A stretch of 51,227 nt of DNA, taken from the NCBI GenBank assembly GCA_017647975.1, contig JAGCJL010000089.1:1-51227 (forward strand), read 5' to 3'. The notes beneath the pieces were generated by a model. It ran no database searches, had not been told where the DNA came from, and worked only from the letters and a program-made list of their open reading frames with translations. The number at the start of each line of letters is the position of its first letter. Within the stretch, counting starts at the first letter, position 1. The position numbers and the translations under genes are program-made. The DNA is from Bacteroidaceae bacterium. Lineage in GTDB: Bacteria > Bacteroidota > Bacteroidia > Bacteroidales > Bacteroidaceae. Positions 25,732 through 35,359 of the stretch are shown piece by piece.

Positions 25732-25783
25732 CATAACAAAGAGTTTCCTTGTTTACAAGACAAATCCAACAATAATTACACTT

Positions 25784-26401
25784 ATGAGTACATACATCAG
25801 AACGACAGAAACTGGTTTTCAGTTACCGGTTCTTTTTTATCCCACAGGAGCACTTGCACCGGTTATCAGCCAACAAACAGTAGAAATTCATTACGGCAAA
25901 CACTTCAACACATACGTTGAAAACCTCAACAAGTGTATTGCCGAAACAGAATATGAAGGCATGACATTGAGAGAAATTGTCAAGCAAGCCCCCAAAGGGC
26001 CACTCCTCAACAATGCCGGCCAAGTCCTGAACCATTCACTCTATTTCGAACAATTTACCCCCTATCCACCGGCGAGTAATCGCCCAACCGGTAATCTTAA
26101 AGAGTTTATTCATTTTGATTTCGGAAACTTTGATATCTTGAAGAAAAAGATGGAAGATGCTGCAGCTTCGCTGTTCGGAAGTGGTTGGGTGTGGCTTGCA
26201 CAGGAAGAGAGCGGGAAACTCACAATCGTAAACTGTCCTAACGGAGAGAACCCCATCCAACAATATATGACACCATTATATGGCATAGACGTTTGGGAAC
26301 ATGCCTACTATCTTGACTACCAAAACCGCCGAGCAGAACATGTAAAGAAACTTTGGGATATTGTAGATTGGGAAATGGTTGAAAGCAGGCTTAATATATA
26401 A
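25784..26401 (+). CDS. sodB: Superoxide dismutase (Fe/Mn type)
   Basis: 205 residues. All four metal ligands are present: His36 in HYGKH, His84 in LNHSLYF, and Asp169 and His173 in DVWEHAYYLDY. It dismutates superoxide in the cytoplasm. GKHF follows the first ligand where E. coli has GKHH and the B. fragilis enzyme GKHL (from memory). The B. fragilis type works with Fe or Mn, so metal preference is open. The gene is single, divergent from uvrD, and ends in a perfect palindrome. Confidence 0.94.
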   Translation: MSTYIRTTETGFQLPVLFYPTGALAPVISQQTVEIHYGKHFNTYVENLNKCIAETEYEGMTLREIVKQAPKGPLLNNAGQVLNHSLYFEQFTPYPPASNRPTGNLKEFIHFDFGNFDILKKKMEDAAASLFGSGWVWLAQEESGKLTIVNCPNGENPIQQYMTPLYGIDVWEHAYYLDYQNRRAEHVKKLWDIVDWEMVESRLNI

Positions 26402-26431
26402 TCAGAATGGGAATTCCCATTCTGATTATAT
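26396..26431. terminator. Two-way terminator between sodB and the EEP-family gene
   Basis: A perfect 36-base palindrome is centred on GGGAATTCCC and overlaps the sodB stop codon at 26399-26401. T-rich sequence lies on the sod-distal side. Confidence 0.88.
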
Positions 26432-26442
26432 TAAAGATAAAC

Positions 26443-27483
26443 TTATTTTGCCTCCTTGACAAGATAAACAATCACCGGCAAGTGATCACTGTAGCCATTA
26501 AGCCAAACACCACCGGCATGAGTTCTCTTTGTATTTCCCTTGTAACGCCCCTCCTGCTGGAACATATAAGCACGAGAAAATATTTCAGTCTTATAAAGTT
26601 TCAAAGTAGAACGGTCGGCACCCAAAAGATTGCCACTCATCACTATTTGGTCAAACAGATTCCACTTACCCTTATACTTTAGAGTTCCTAAACCTTTTTT
26701 ACGCAATATATTCCACCATGGATTGTAAAGGTCGGCAGCAGATTTAACCTCTTCCCTTTCACGCACTGCACCAAGACAAGTTTTCATACTCTTATCATCG
26801 GGATCATCATTCATATCTCCCATGACAAGAACTTTACCTTCGGGATGAGCAACCATTATAGAATCTTTCAACTGACGCACAAGCACACCTGCACGCTCAC
26901 GAGCCGGAGATTTTGCATAACGCGATGGCCAGTGATTCACAATGATATGAACCATGTCACCACCCATATCACCACCTACAATAAGAAAACCACGAGTTTT
27001 ATAAGTTGTATCATTATCCTCGGTAAGATATGGAGCAAGTTTCACATTCTGCGGTTTAAATAGTTTTGGATTATAAAGCAATCCACAATCCACACCACGA
27101 CGGTCTGGGCCTTCAATATGTACAAAATCCCAACCACGAGGAGCAAGAATCTCATGATTGACCAAATCGGCCAAGACCCTGCTGTTCTCAACCTCTGATA
27201 CACCTACCGCAGCCATACCCACAGGCAAGACATCAGTACCCATTTCATTGAGTACAGTAGCCATATTCTTTAGCTTGTTCACATATTTCAATGTACCCCA
27301 CTTATTTGCACCATCTGGCAAATATTCATAATCGTTCTTACCCTTGTCATGAATAGTGTCAAACAGATTCTCAAGATTATAAAAGCCGACACTGTAAAGC
27401 TTATACTTTTTCTCCTGGGCTTGCAGAGTAAAACAAGAAAGGAGAAGAGATGATAGAACAAATAAAAATGTAACTTTTCTCAT
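26443..27483 (-). CDS. Secreted endonuclease/exonuclease/phosphatase family protein
   Basis: 346 residues. A signal peptide (about 1-22, ending LQA-Q) exports it; the mature part has the EEP fold: FYNLENLFDT, VSEVEN, HWPSR, GDMNDDPDD and the final SDHLPV. These place the metal-binding Glu, the Asn-His pair and the catalytic Asp and His of the DNase I-like superfamily. The substrate may be DNA/RNA, a phosphoester or a lipid head group; Bacteroidetes have several such proteins and the function of this one is not known. Confidence 0.88.
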   Translation of the reverse strand: MRKVTFLFVLSSLLLSCFTLQAQEKKYKLYSVGFYNLENLFDTIHDKGKNDYEYLPDGANKWGTLKYVNKLKNMATVLNEMGTDVLPVGMAAVGVSEVENSRVLADLVNHEILAPRGWDFVHIEGPDRRGVDCGLLYNPKLFKPQNVKLAPYLTEDNDTTYKTRGFLIVGGDMGGDMVHIIVNHWPSRYAKSPARERAGVLVRQLKDSIMVAHPEGKVLVMGDMNDDPDDKSMKTCLGAVREREEVKSAADLYNPWWNILRKKGLGTLKYKGKWNLFDQIVMSGNLLGADRSTLKLYKTEIFSRAYMFQQEGRYKGNTKRTHAGGVWLNGYSDHLPVIVYLVKEAK

Positions 27484-27624
27484 AAATTTATATTATTTGC
27501 TGTAAAATTAGTAAATATTTTCTTATTCCGCATAATAGAAACACAAAAACGAACATAATTAAAGCATGTAAACAAAAATTATACATTTATATCGAAAAAA
27601 ATGTTGGAAATTCAATTTAAATTG

Positions 27625-27632
27625 TAACTTTG
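27625..27632 (+). promoter_or_regulatory. -7 element of the nucleotidyltransferase-kinase gene
   Basis: TAACTTTG fits TAnnTTTG. A weak GTTG lies 18 bases upstream (27603-27606). The start would be near 27639, with a leader of about 56 nt before the ATG at 27695. Confidence 0.55.
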
Positions 27633-27694
27633 TGAAATAAGTTGTGACAAATTTGTTTAAACACATTTTTAAAATCAATTTAAGAGAAAAAAGT

Positions 27695-28831
27695 ATGGCA
27701 AAAAAAGTATTTGTATCGGGTTGCTACGATATGCTACACTCCGGTCACGTTGCATTTTTTAAAGAAGCATCTACATATGGAGATTTATATGTAGGTATTG
27801 GCTCCGATGCAACAATCAAAGAGTTGAAAGACCGCAAGACAATAAACACTGAACAGGAAAGGCTTTACATGGTAAAAGCCATCAGATATGTAAAAGACGC
27901 TTTCGTCAACAGTGGAAGTGGCATGCTTGATTTCGCCGAAAATGTAAAGAACTTGAAACCAGATATTTTCTTCGTAAACAGCGACGGTTACACACCCGGC
28001 AAAAAACGTTTTTGCGAAGAAAACGGCATTGAGCTTGTCGTAAGCAAGCGTCTTCCCGAAGCCGGCTTGCCAACACGCTCAACAACCGCACTTCGCCAAG
28101 AGTGTAAAATACCTTACCGTATAGACTTGGCCGGCGGCTGGCTTGACCAGCCTTTCGTGAGCAAGCACTACCCCGGTCCGGTACTTACCATTTGTATAGA
28201 ACCTGACTACGATTTCAACACCCGTGGTGGTATGAGTACATCATCGCGTAAGGCTGCCATAGCAATGTGGCACATTGACATCCCCGAAGGAGATAGAGAA
28301 ACACTTGCAAAAATGGTATTCCGCTACGAGAACCCTCCCGGCAGCCCATACATCAGTGGTTCACAAGATGCAATCGGTATTGTAATGCCATGCTTGAACC
28401 GTTTGAATTACAACAACAACTATTGGCCCGAAAAAATTGAAAGCGTAAAGGACGACGATGTTCTTGATTTCATAGAGAAGAACTTGTGGCTTATACCAAT
28501 GGCTCCACGTGATCAGAAATATGATGTTCTTGCAGATACAAACATCAATGAAGAGGGTGCAAAACGCCTGGCCATTGCAGCCGATAATTGTTGGAATGCA
28601 CTTCTTGCCAAAGACATTGACGCTTGGGGAAAAGCAACTACAGCATCTTTTGAGGCACAGATTGCAATGTTCCCCAACATGATATCAGACCATGTACAAA
28701 AGGCCATCAATGAATACAAGGACCATGTAAAAGGCTACAAAATTACAGGTGCCGGCGGTGGTGGTTACCTTGTAATAATCAACGACGAGCCAATAGAGAA
28801 GGCGATTCAGATAAGAATCAGACGCAAATAA
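27695..28831 (+). CDS. Bifunctional nucleotidyltransferase-GHMP kinase fusion
   Basis: 378 residues from ATG 27695, which follows the ribosome site AAGAGA; an in-frame GTG at 27644 lies at the predicted transcript start and is not used. Residues about 1-130 are a cytidylyltransferase-like Rossmann domain (FVSGCYDMLHSGHVAFF, with nucleotide-binding HSGH, and later TEQERLYMVKAI) of the TagD/RfaE type. From about 145 there is a GHMP-type sugar kinase: RIDLAGGWLDQP, the ATP loop GGMSTSSRKA and the late KITGAGGGGYLV. The pairing suggests phosphorylation of a free sugar or alcohol and its activation to a nucleotide-linked donor, analogous to Fkp for fucose. The substrate is unknown. It heads the polysaccharide locus. 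Confidence 0.85.
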   Translation: MAKKVFVSGCYDMLHSGHVAFFKEASTYGDLYVGIGSDATIKELKDRKTINTEQERLYMVKAIRYVKDAFVNSGSGMLDFAENVKNLKPDIFFVNSDGYTPGKKRFCEENGIELVVSKRLPEAGLPTRSTTALRQECKIPYRIDLAGGWLDQPFVSKHYPGPVLTICIEPDYDFNTRGGMSTSSRKAAIAMWHIDIPEGDRETLAKMVFRYENPPGSPYISGSQDAIGIVMPCLNRLNYNNNYWPEKIESVKDDDVLDFIEKNLWLIPMAPRDQKYDVLADTNINEEGAKRLAIAADNCWNALLAKDIDAWGKATTASFEAQIAMFPNMISDHVQKAINEYKDHVKGYKITGAGGGGYLVIINDEPIEKAIQIRIRRK

Positions 28832-28854
28832 GAAATAAAAAAACATCTGTATTT

Positions 28855-28883
28855 AAGTCTGCCCAAAAGGGCAGACTTTTTTT
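28855..28883 (+). terminator. Terminator between the fusion gene and rfbA
   Basis: A 10-bp GC-rich stem (AAGTCTGCCC at 28855-28864, GGGCAGACTT at 28869-28878) has loop AAAA and is followed by a T-run to 28883. The fusion gene is therefore a separate transcription unit from rfbA. Confidence 0.92.
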
Positions 28884-28903
28884 ATTAAAAAAAGAATATA
28901 CAA

Positions 28904-28935
28904 TTTGTTACAAACAGATATATTCACTATATTTG
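28904..28935 (+). promoter_or_regulatory. Promoter of rfbA and the polysaccharide operon
   Basis: TTTG at 28904-28907 and TATATTTG at 28928-28935 are 20 bases apart, an exact match. The leader is about 64 nt. No further promoter or terminator is obvious to 38.4 kb, so the operon may run from rfbA to the last glycosyltransferase. Confidence 0.88.
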
Positions 28936-29005
28936 CGGTAATAGCGGGATTTTTAACACATTTCGCGTTTATCACAATTTAAAAAGAAACAAAACAAATA
29001 AAGGC

Positions 29006-29908
29006 ATGAAAGGAATTGTATTGGCAGGAGGTTCAGGCACACGTCTCTACCCCATAACAAAAGGTGTCAGCAAACAACTTTTACCCATATACGACAAGCC
29101 TATGATATACTATCCGATATCGGTACTCATGAATGCCGATATCAAGGAGATACTTATCATTTCCACTCCCGGAGACCTGCCGGCATTCAAGCGTCTGCTT
29201 GGCGACGGAAGTGACTACGGAGTAAAATTTGAATATGCCGAACAGCCGTCACCCGATGGTCTTGCTCAGGCATTCATCATTGGCGAGAAATTCATTGGCA
29301 ATGATTCAGTGTGCCTTATCCTTGGAGACAACATATTCCACGGAACAGGTTTATCGAAAATGCTTAAAGATGCTGTACAGACGGCTGAAAAAGAGAGCAA
29401 AGCCACCGTATTCGGATATTGGGTTGACGACCCGGAACGATATGGCGTTGCCGAATTCGACAAAAACGGAAATTGCCTGTCGATAGAAGAGAAACCCCAA
29501 AATCCCAAATCGAATTACGCTGTAGTCGGTTTATACTTTTACCCTAATAGAGTAATAGATATAGCCAAAAGTATTAAGCCATCGGAACGAGGAGAGTTGG
29601 AAATCACAACTGTAAACCAACAATTCCTTAGCGACGGGGAACTCAAGGTACAGACATTACAACGCGGTTTTACTTGGCTTGACACAGGAACACACGATTC
29701 ACTTGCCGAAGCATCAATATTTGTAGAAGTAATTGAAAAACGCCAAGGACTAAAAATAGCCTGTCTCGAGGGCATTGCTTATCGTAAGGGTTGGATAGAT
29801 AGCGACAAAATGCGTGAACTTGCACAGCCCATGATAAAAAATCAGTACGGACAATACCTGTTAAAAATCATAGACGAGGCTCAACATTTAGGAACCCTAT
29901 TTGAATAA
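29006..29908 (+). CDS. rfbA: Glucose-1-phosphate thymidylyltransferase
   Basis: 300 residues. The nucleotide-binding [11 protein letters not shown] at 8-18, [23 protein letters not shown] and the [10 protein letters not shown] segment are those of RfbA/RmlA. It makes dTDP-glucose from glucose-1-phosphate and dTTP, the first step to dTDP-rhamnose and related sugars. The partner genes rfbB, rfbC and rfbD are not in the window, so the rest of the path must be encoded elsewhere. Confidence 0.95.
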   Translation: MKGIVLAGGSGTRLYPITKGVSKQLLPIYDKPMIYYPISVLMNADIKEILIISTPGDLPAFKRLLGDGSDYGVKFEYAEQPSPDGLAQAFIIGEKFIGNDSVCLILGDNIFHGTGLSKMLKDAVQTAEKESKATVFGYWVDDPERYGVAEFDKNGNCLSIEEKPQNPKSNYAVVGLYFYPNRVIDIAKSIKPSERGELEITTVNQQFLSDGELKVQTLQRGFTWLDTGTHDSLAEASIFVEVIEKRQGLKIACLEGIAYRKGWIDSDKMRELAQPMIKNQYGQYLLKIIDEAQHLGTLFE

Positions 29909-29950
29909 GCCTACTTAATTAAACAAGAAGCTAATTAACACAAATACAAA

Positions 29951-30907
29951 ATGCCCAAGATATCAATTATAGTGCCTATTTACAAAGCTGAAGAATACCT
30001 GTGCAATTGCATAGAGAGTATTCTTTCGCAATCATTTACCGACTTTGAGTTAATTTTAGTAAATGACGGCAGTCCTGATAATTGTGGAATCATTTGTGAT
30101 AATTATGCACTTAAAGATAACCGCATAAAGGTCATACACAAAAAGAATGGCGGAGTGAGCAGTGCTCGTAACACCGGACTTGCCAATGCAACCGGAGAAT
30201 GGATTTATTTTTCCGATTCCGATGATGAATTGTATCACGACACTCTTGAAATATTGACCAAACACATTGATAACGACATCGCCTATGTAATGGCAGGATA
30301 CACCCTGCATAACGGAGAAGGCGAAACAACTTATCAATACGACATAAGAAAAGAAAAATTCATAAACTGCAGTGATGCTATAACACAGATGTTCATGCCC
30401 GAAGATTATCTTTATCATGGATATCTTGTCACAAAATTATTCCGAACCGATATAATAAAACAGAACAATCTGAGATTTGAAGAAAAAATATATTTCAATG
30501 AAGATCGTTTGTTCAATGTATTATATCTCTTGTGCGTGGAGGACAAACGATGTTTCTACACCACTTCTCCGGTATATAAATATATTGAGAGAGAAGGCAG
30601 TGCCATGACATCAATAAAAAGCTCCTACAATCCAAAATTCGCAACAGATCTCACAGCATTCACTTATATGCTGACAGCGTTGAAGGGTTCAAAGAACAAC
30701 AAGAATACAAAACTATGCAAAAGATATACCTTCTTGTCTTATTACACCAATATAAGACTAATGAAAAAATATAATGCATACACTGTAGAACAAGACAGAA
30801 AGTTATATAAAGAGCTAAGACAACACCTCTCTGTAATAGATATGACTCTCATAATATTGAGACGCATATCAGGAGTTATAATAAACAGATTAAAAAGAAT
30901 AATATGA
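29951..30907 (+). CDS. Glycosyltransferase family 2
   Basis: 318 residues. The GT-A fold is plain: SIIVPIYKAEEYL, LVNDGSPDNC and the metal-binding DSDD at 89-92. No membrane segment is seen apart from weak hydrophobicity at the C terminus (TLIILRRISGVIINRL), which may be a membrane-associated helix. It adds a sugar to the lipid-linked repeat unit in the cytoplasm; donor and linkage unknown. It lies 42 bases after rfbA and overlaps glf by 4 bases (ATGA). Confidence 0.9.
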   Translation: MPKISIIVPIYKAEEYLCNCIESILSQSFTDFELILVNDGSPDNCGIICDNYALKDNRIKVIHKKNGGVSSARNTGLANATGEWIYFSDSDDELYHDTLEILTKHIDNDIAYVMAGYTLHNGEGETTYQYDIRKEKFINCSDAITQMFMPEDYLYHGYLVTKLFRTDIIKQNNLRFEEKIYFNEDRLFNVLYLLCVEDKRCFYTTSPVYKYIEREGSAMTSIKSSYNPKFATDLTAFTYMLTALKGSKNNKNTKLCKRYTFLSYYTNIRLMKKYNAYTVEQDRKLYKELRQHLSVIDMTLIILRRISGVIINRLKRII

Positions 30908-32028
30908 AAAAATACGACTATTTAATTGTTGGTTCTGGATTATTTGGTGCAACATTTGCATACCGTGCAAAACAACAAGGAAAAAGGTGTCTTGTTATTG
31001 AAAAGCGTCCTCATTTAGGAGGAAATATATATTGTGAGAATATCGAAGGAATAAATGTTCACAAATATGGTGCACATATATTCCACACGAACAATAAGGT
31101 TGTTTGGGATTTTGTAAACTCTATTGTAGAGTTTAACCGCTATACCAATACACCTGTAGCAAACTACAAAGGCAAACTATACAATCTGCCTTTCAATATG
31201 AACACATTCTACCAGATGTGGGGCGTGACAACTCCGCAGGAGGCTGAACAAAAGATCAACGAACAAAAAGCCGAAGCCATTGCAGCATTAAATGGCAGAG
31301 AGCCGGCCAATTTGGAAGAGCAAGCACTGACACTTGTCGGAAAGGACATATTTGAAACACTCATCAAGGAGTACACCGAAAAACAATGGGGACGTTCATG
31401 TAAAGAACTGCCCGCTTTCATCATCAAAAGACTCCCCGTACGTCTTGTCTTTGACAACAACTATTTCAATGACTGCTATCAAGGAATACCCATTGGAGGA
31501 TATAACAAACTCATAGATGGGCTATTAGAAGGTGTTGAATGTAAGACTGACACCGACTTTTTCAACTCTGAATACAGAGAGTGGGAAAAATATGCCGAAA
31601 AATTGGTTTATACCGGTGCCATAGACGAATATTTCGACTACAAACTCGGACATCTTGATTGGCGTACCGTTAGTTTTGCGACACGTATTGAAGACACCCC
31701 CAACTACCAAGGCAATGCAGTTGTCAACTACACATCGCACAACGAGCCTTATACCCGCGTTATAGAACACAAACATTTTGAGATGTTTGGACAAGAGGTG
31801 TACAATACACCCAAGACTGTAATCTCTGAAGAATATTCTACCGAATACAAAGAGGGTATGGAACCATATTACCCAGTAAACGACGAAAGAAACAATAAGC
31901 TCGCAAAAGAATATCTCAATTTGGCCTATAAAGAAAATAATGTTATATTTGGTGGACGATTGGCACAATACCAATATTTTGATATGGCACCAGTTATAGA
32001 ACGTGTTTTACAAATACAAAATATCTAA
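30904..32028 (+). CDS. glf: UDP-galactopyranose mutase
   Basis: 374 residues. The FAD-binding GSGLFG at 10-15, then KRPHLGGNIY, KYGAHIFHT and the late GRLAQYQYFDMAPVI are typical of Glf. It converts UDP-galactopyranose to UDP-galactofuranose with reduced FAD, so the polysaccharide made here probably contains galactofuranose. It overlaps the preceding GT2 gene by 4 bases and is 2 bases from the next. Confidence 0.95.
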   Translation: MKKYDYLIVGSGLFGATFAYRAKQQGKRCLVIEKRPHLGGNIYCENIEGINVHKYGAHIFHTNNKVVWDFVNSIVEFNRYTNTPVANYKGKLYNLPFNMNTFYQMWGVTTPQEAEQKINEQKAEAIAALNGREPANLEEQALTLVGKDIFETLIKEYTEKQWGRSCKELPAFIIKRLPVRLVFDNNYFNDCYQGIPIGGYNKLIDGLLEGVECKTDTDFFNSEYREWEKYAEKLVYTGAIDEYFDYKLGHLDWRTVSFATRIEDTPNYQGNAVVNYTSHNEPYTRVIEHKHFEMFGQEVYNTPKTVISEEYSTEYKEGMEPYYPVNDERNNKLAKEYLNLAYKENNVIFGGRLAQYQYFDMAPVIERVLQIQNI

Positions 32029-32030
32029 AA

Positions 32031-33047
32031 ATGGAAAAAGTTTTATCAATAGTTGTTCCCACATATAACATGGAAGCACTGCTTCCAAGATGTTTGGATT
32101 CCTTTATTTTACCCGAAGAAGAGATGGCACTTCTCGAAGTTCTGGTGGTAAACGACGGAAGCAAAGACCGTTCTTTGGAAATTGCACAACAATATGCCGA
32201 TAAATATCCTGATTCAATTAAAGTTGTTGACAAGCCAAACGGGAATTACGGTTCATGTATAAATGCTGCATTAAAAGTTGCAACAGGCAAATACTTTAGA
32301 ATCTGTGATGCCGATGACAACTATGAGAATAAGAATTTGAAAGACTATATAACATTCTTGACCAACAATAATACCGATATTGTTTTTTCTCCGTATAACA
32401 TATACAACTGTAATGGTGAAATAATGCGAAGCATAAACAGTTTGGATGAATTGTGCGGAAAGACATTGGACATCGATGAAATTGATTGGGAATGTGATGA
32501 TTTTCTTGAATACCGTGCAATGCATTGTACGGCTATTAAAAGAGAATTACTTATAAAAAACAATTATTATCAAACAGAAGGAATTAGTTATACAGATACG
32601 CAATTTGTATTCTACTCCATTCTATATTCAAGCACTTGCTGTTTCTATAAGGAGTTTGTCTATAAGTACTATTTGGGTCGTGATGGACAAACAGTTTCCA
32701 ATGCAGCCAAATTGAAATCTTATATGCATTTTTACAAGAATGCATATAGAATGTTTGAAGACTATTCAAAATTCAACCAGCCAATTTCAAAGAAGAAACG
32801 TCATGTCTTGGAGACATTGATTACAACTTGTTTGTATGCTTATGCAAAAGTTGTTATATGCTATCATCCGAATGAAATCAAGGATTTAAAATCATTCTTA
32901 AACAAAATTAAAGAAACACCTTACAAAGATACAATTGAAAGTAAGATGTTTGAAGGATACATCTATCCATTATGGAGAAAATACCATATTCCGGCATGTC
33001 TTATCTCATTACCATATAAAATAGTATTCTTTTTAAAAGGTAAGTAA
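32031..33047 (+). CDS. Glycosyltransferase family 2
   Basis: 338 residues. The GT-A start SIVVPTYNMEALLPRCLDS, VVNDGSKDRSLEIA and the DADD metal site (FRICDADDNYENK) are seen. The C-terminal half is helical and basic with a hydrophobic end (ACLISLPYKIVFFLKGK). It starts 2 bases after glf; being next to glf it is one candidate for the galactofuranosyltransferase, an inference from position only. Confidence 0.9.
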   Translation: MEKVLSIVVPTYNMEALLPRCLDSFILPEEEMALLEVLVVNDGSKDRSLEIAQQYADKYPDSIKVVDKPNGNYGSCINAALKVATGKYFRICDADDNYENKNLKDYITFLTNNNTDIVFSPYNIYNCNGEIMRSINSLDELCGKTLDIDEIDWECDDFLEYRAMHCTAIKRELLIKNNYYQTEGISYTDTQFVFYSILYSSTCCFYKEFVYKYYLGRDGQTVSNAAKLKSYMHFYKNAYRMFEDYSKFNQPISKKKRHVLETLITTCLYAYAKVVICYHPNEIKDLKSFLNKIKETPYKDTIESKMFEGYIYPLWRKYHIPACLISLPYKIVFFLKGK

Positions 33048-33090
33048 TTTCTTGAAGTTACTTATTTGACAAATATTATTTAAACCATTT

Positions 33091-34179
33091 ATGAAGAACA
33101 GACCACAGTCAGTACTATATTTGTTGACCTCTTTAAACACAACTGGAGGAACTACTTCCAAGATAAAGTCAACACTCTCGTACACCAAGTACAAAGTATT
33201 TATAGCTGCTAATTATAACCCGGAAGATTATACTGTTGTACTGCCATGGGAGGAATATCATAATGTACAACTAATAAACATACCATCAAGAACAAAGATC
33301 TTCAAAATTGTAGGTAAACTAAATAAAGTCATAAGAAAAGAGAATATAGGTATTGTTCATGCTTTTTTCCCTGCAGAGATATATGTTGCATTCCTGCTCA
33401 AGATACTAAATCCAAAAATCAAGATTATACGCTCTTTTGAAGGATGTGTTAACAGAAACAAAGCTATCGTCATTTTATCAAAGGCTATACTGCCCTACTT
33501 TGACAAAATTATATTCATATCCAACTATGTAAGGGATTTTTATAGCGATATTACTTTAAAATGCAAAAACAAAGAAGTAATAGACAATGCTGCAAATTTC
33601 ACGGTTGCTTTCCGGAATAGAGAAAAGGATAATGTATGCAAAATTGTATCTGTCGCAGGACTGAATATAATGAAGAATGTCTTTATGTATGCCGAAATTG
33701 GTAAAGTTCTCAAAGATAGAAACTTCCCTTTTATCATGCATATTGTTGGGGACGGCCCTTTACGCAATGAACTGCAATGCCTCATAGACAAATACGAAAT
33801 CTCGGAACATGTAAAACTTGAGGGATACAAGCTAGACCCCAAGCCATACTATGAGAGCGGATACATATATATACACCCTGCGGACAAGGAGGGATTCGGT
33901 ATTGTTGTTGCAGAGGCAATGAGTACAGGACTTCCCGTCATTGTAGCAAACAAAGGCGGAGTACAAGAGCTTGTCAATCACATGCATGACGGAATTATTG
34001 CAGATGCATACAATGCCGAAGAATGGGCCGATGCAATCATACAACTGTACAACGATAAAGAGTTATACATAAAGCTTTCCAAAAACGGATACGATACATA
34101 TAAATCCAAATATACACCGGAGATTTTTGCAAAGAACCTTGACAATGTTTATGATTCCTTATTAGGAAAAAATATTTAG
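33091..34179 (+). CDS. Glycosyltransferase family 4
   Basis: 362 residues. The GT-B C-terminal half is clear: VSVAGLNIMKNVFMYAEIGKVL, HIVGDGPLRNELQ and the EX7E region HPADKEGFGIVVAEAMSTGLPVI. The N-terminal half starts with a glycine/threonine-rich loop (LNTTGGTTSK) for the acceptor side. It is a cytoplasmic retaining transferase with unknown donor. The gene lies 43 bases after the GT2 gene, in the most AT-rich part of the locus. Confidence 0.9.
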   Translation: MKNRPQSVLYLLTSLNTTGGTTSKIKSTLSYTKYKVFIAANYNPEDYTVVLPWEEYHNVQLINIPSRTKIFKIVGKLNKVIRKENIGIVHAFFPAEIYVAFLLKILNPKIKIIRSFEGCVNRNKAIVILSKAILPYFDKIIFISNYVRDFYSDITLKCKNKEVIDNAANFTVAFRNREKDNVCKIVSVAGLNIMKNVFMYAEIGKVLKDRNFPFIMHIVGDGPLRNELQCLIDKYEISEHVKLEGYKLDPKPYYESGYIYIHPADKEGFGIVVAEAMSTGLPVIVANKGGVQELVNHMHDGIIADAYNAEEWADAIIQLYNDKELYIKLSKNGYDTYKSKYTPEIFAKNLDNVYDSLLGKNI

Positions 34180-34201
34180 AACAACAATCCACATAAACGG
34201 C

Positions 34202-35359
34202 ATGCCAATATTATTCATATTATCACCATTTATAGCCATATTACTATATACAATATGTGCATATAATGTAAAAACCATAAACAATAAACATTTATGGTCC
34301 ATTGCATTTATGCTTGCTGTATATTTAGGATTATTGAACAGTACAAAAGAGTTATTAGGTGATTTTGAAGCATATCACTATCATTTTGAACTTGTCGAAA
34401 AATACAAGTTCATCCCCTATTTAATGCATTTTGGCAAAGAACCGCTATACTATACCTACACATACATAGGCTACTATCTATTTTTAGGCAACTGGCCTGC
34501 GTTTGTAGTAAGTTTAGCCGTCATAAACTACATGCTTATATCATATTCTATCATAAGAATAGGAAATTATTTGAAAACAGACCCGAAGAATATCATTACA
34601 GCATTGTTCATAATGGCATTCTTCTTTCAAGAATTTGCAGCGACAAGCAATCTTGTAAGACAAGCTCTGAGTGAAGCTATAACCATGGTATTCTTGACAC
34701 ATTTGTACCTTGACAACAAGAAAAGCTGGTGGATTGCAGTTTGTGCAGTCCTGGTACATTCATCATGTATTCCAATTTTAGGATTAGGAATTATTCCAAG
34801 CATAAAGAAAAGCTTTACTATCAAAGGACTTATCAAGTTAGTGGCACCACTTGGAATTTTAGTCGTATTATTCTATGCTGTGGCTTCATACCTAACAAGA
34901 TTACCATTGATTGGATATGTATTTGCAAGAGCTTTAAATATAAGTTTAGGTGCTGATAAATGGCAGGAGAATGTTGGTTTACAACCACTTATGATAGCAT
35001 TATTATTCCTATTCTCTTGTATGTGCATTTATTTATACCTAAAAAGAGATAAAAAAGATGATGAAGGATACATTGGGTTTATAAATATAAATATCATACT
35101 CTACCTACTGTTAATCATATGCAATATTATTGGAGCATATTTTATATTAAGTAGATATTTCTTCTTTGTATATGCATTACAGAACTTCATTATAATTATG
35201 TTCTTGCATAAATTTAAATTGACAAACAATGATTTTGCAAGATATTCTTTATTAGTTGTCATGATTTTTTATTTCTTCTACAACTATACACACAATATTT
35301 TCACTTATTCGTCAATACAAGAAGCAATATTATATCTATTACCGGAATATCTATTATGA
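34202..35359 (+). CDS. EpsG family membrane protein, probable polysaccharide polymerase
   Basis: 385 residues, almost entirely hydrophobic, with about ten or more membrane segments. The pattern of the EpsG/Wzy family is seen: an N-terminal helix, NSTKELLGDFEAYHYHFELVEKY, then FFFQEFAATSNLVRQALSEAI, which resembles the family's conserved RQ motif. It probably joins lipid-linked repeat units at the periplasmic face of the inner membrane. It is the only polytopic membrane protein of the locus. It overlaps the next gene by 4 bases. Base composition is strongly AT-rich. Confidence 0.8.
   Translation: MPILFILSPFIAILLYTICAYNVKTINNKHLWSIAFMLAVYLGLLNSTKELLGDFEAYHYHFELVEKYKFIPYLMHFGKEPLYYTYTYIGYYLFLGNWPAFVVSLAVINYMLISYSIIRIGNYLKTDPKNIITALFIMAFFFQEFAATSNLVRQALSEAITMVFLTHLYLDNKKSWWIAVCAVLVHSSCIPILGLGIIPSIKKSFTIKGLIKLVAPLGILVVLFYAVASYLTRLPLIGYVFARALNISLGADKWQENVGLQPLMIALLFLFSCMCIYLYLKRDKKDDEGYIGFININIILYLLLIICNIIGAYFILSRYFFFVYALQNFIIIMFLHKFKLTNNDFARYSLLVVMIFYFFYNYTHNIFTYSSIQEAILYLLPEYLL

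Noticed and set aside
27644..27694. GTG start that would lengthen the nucleotidyltransferase-kinase by 17 residues
   Set aside because: The -7 box at 27625-27632 places the transcript start at about this codon, and the ATG at 27695 follows a purine-rich ribosome site and begins the domain cleanly.
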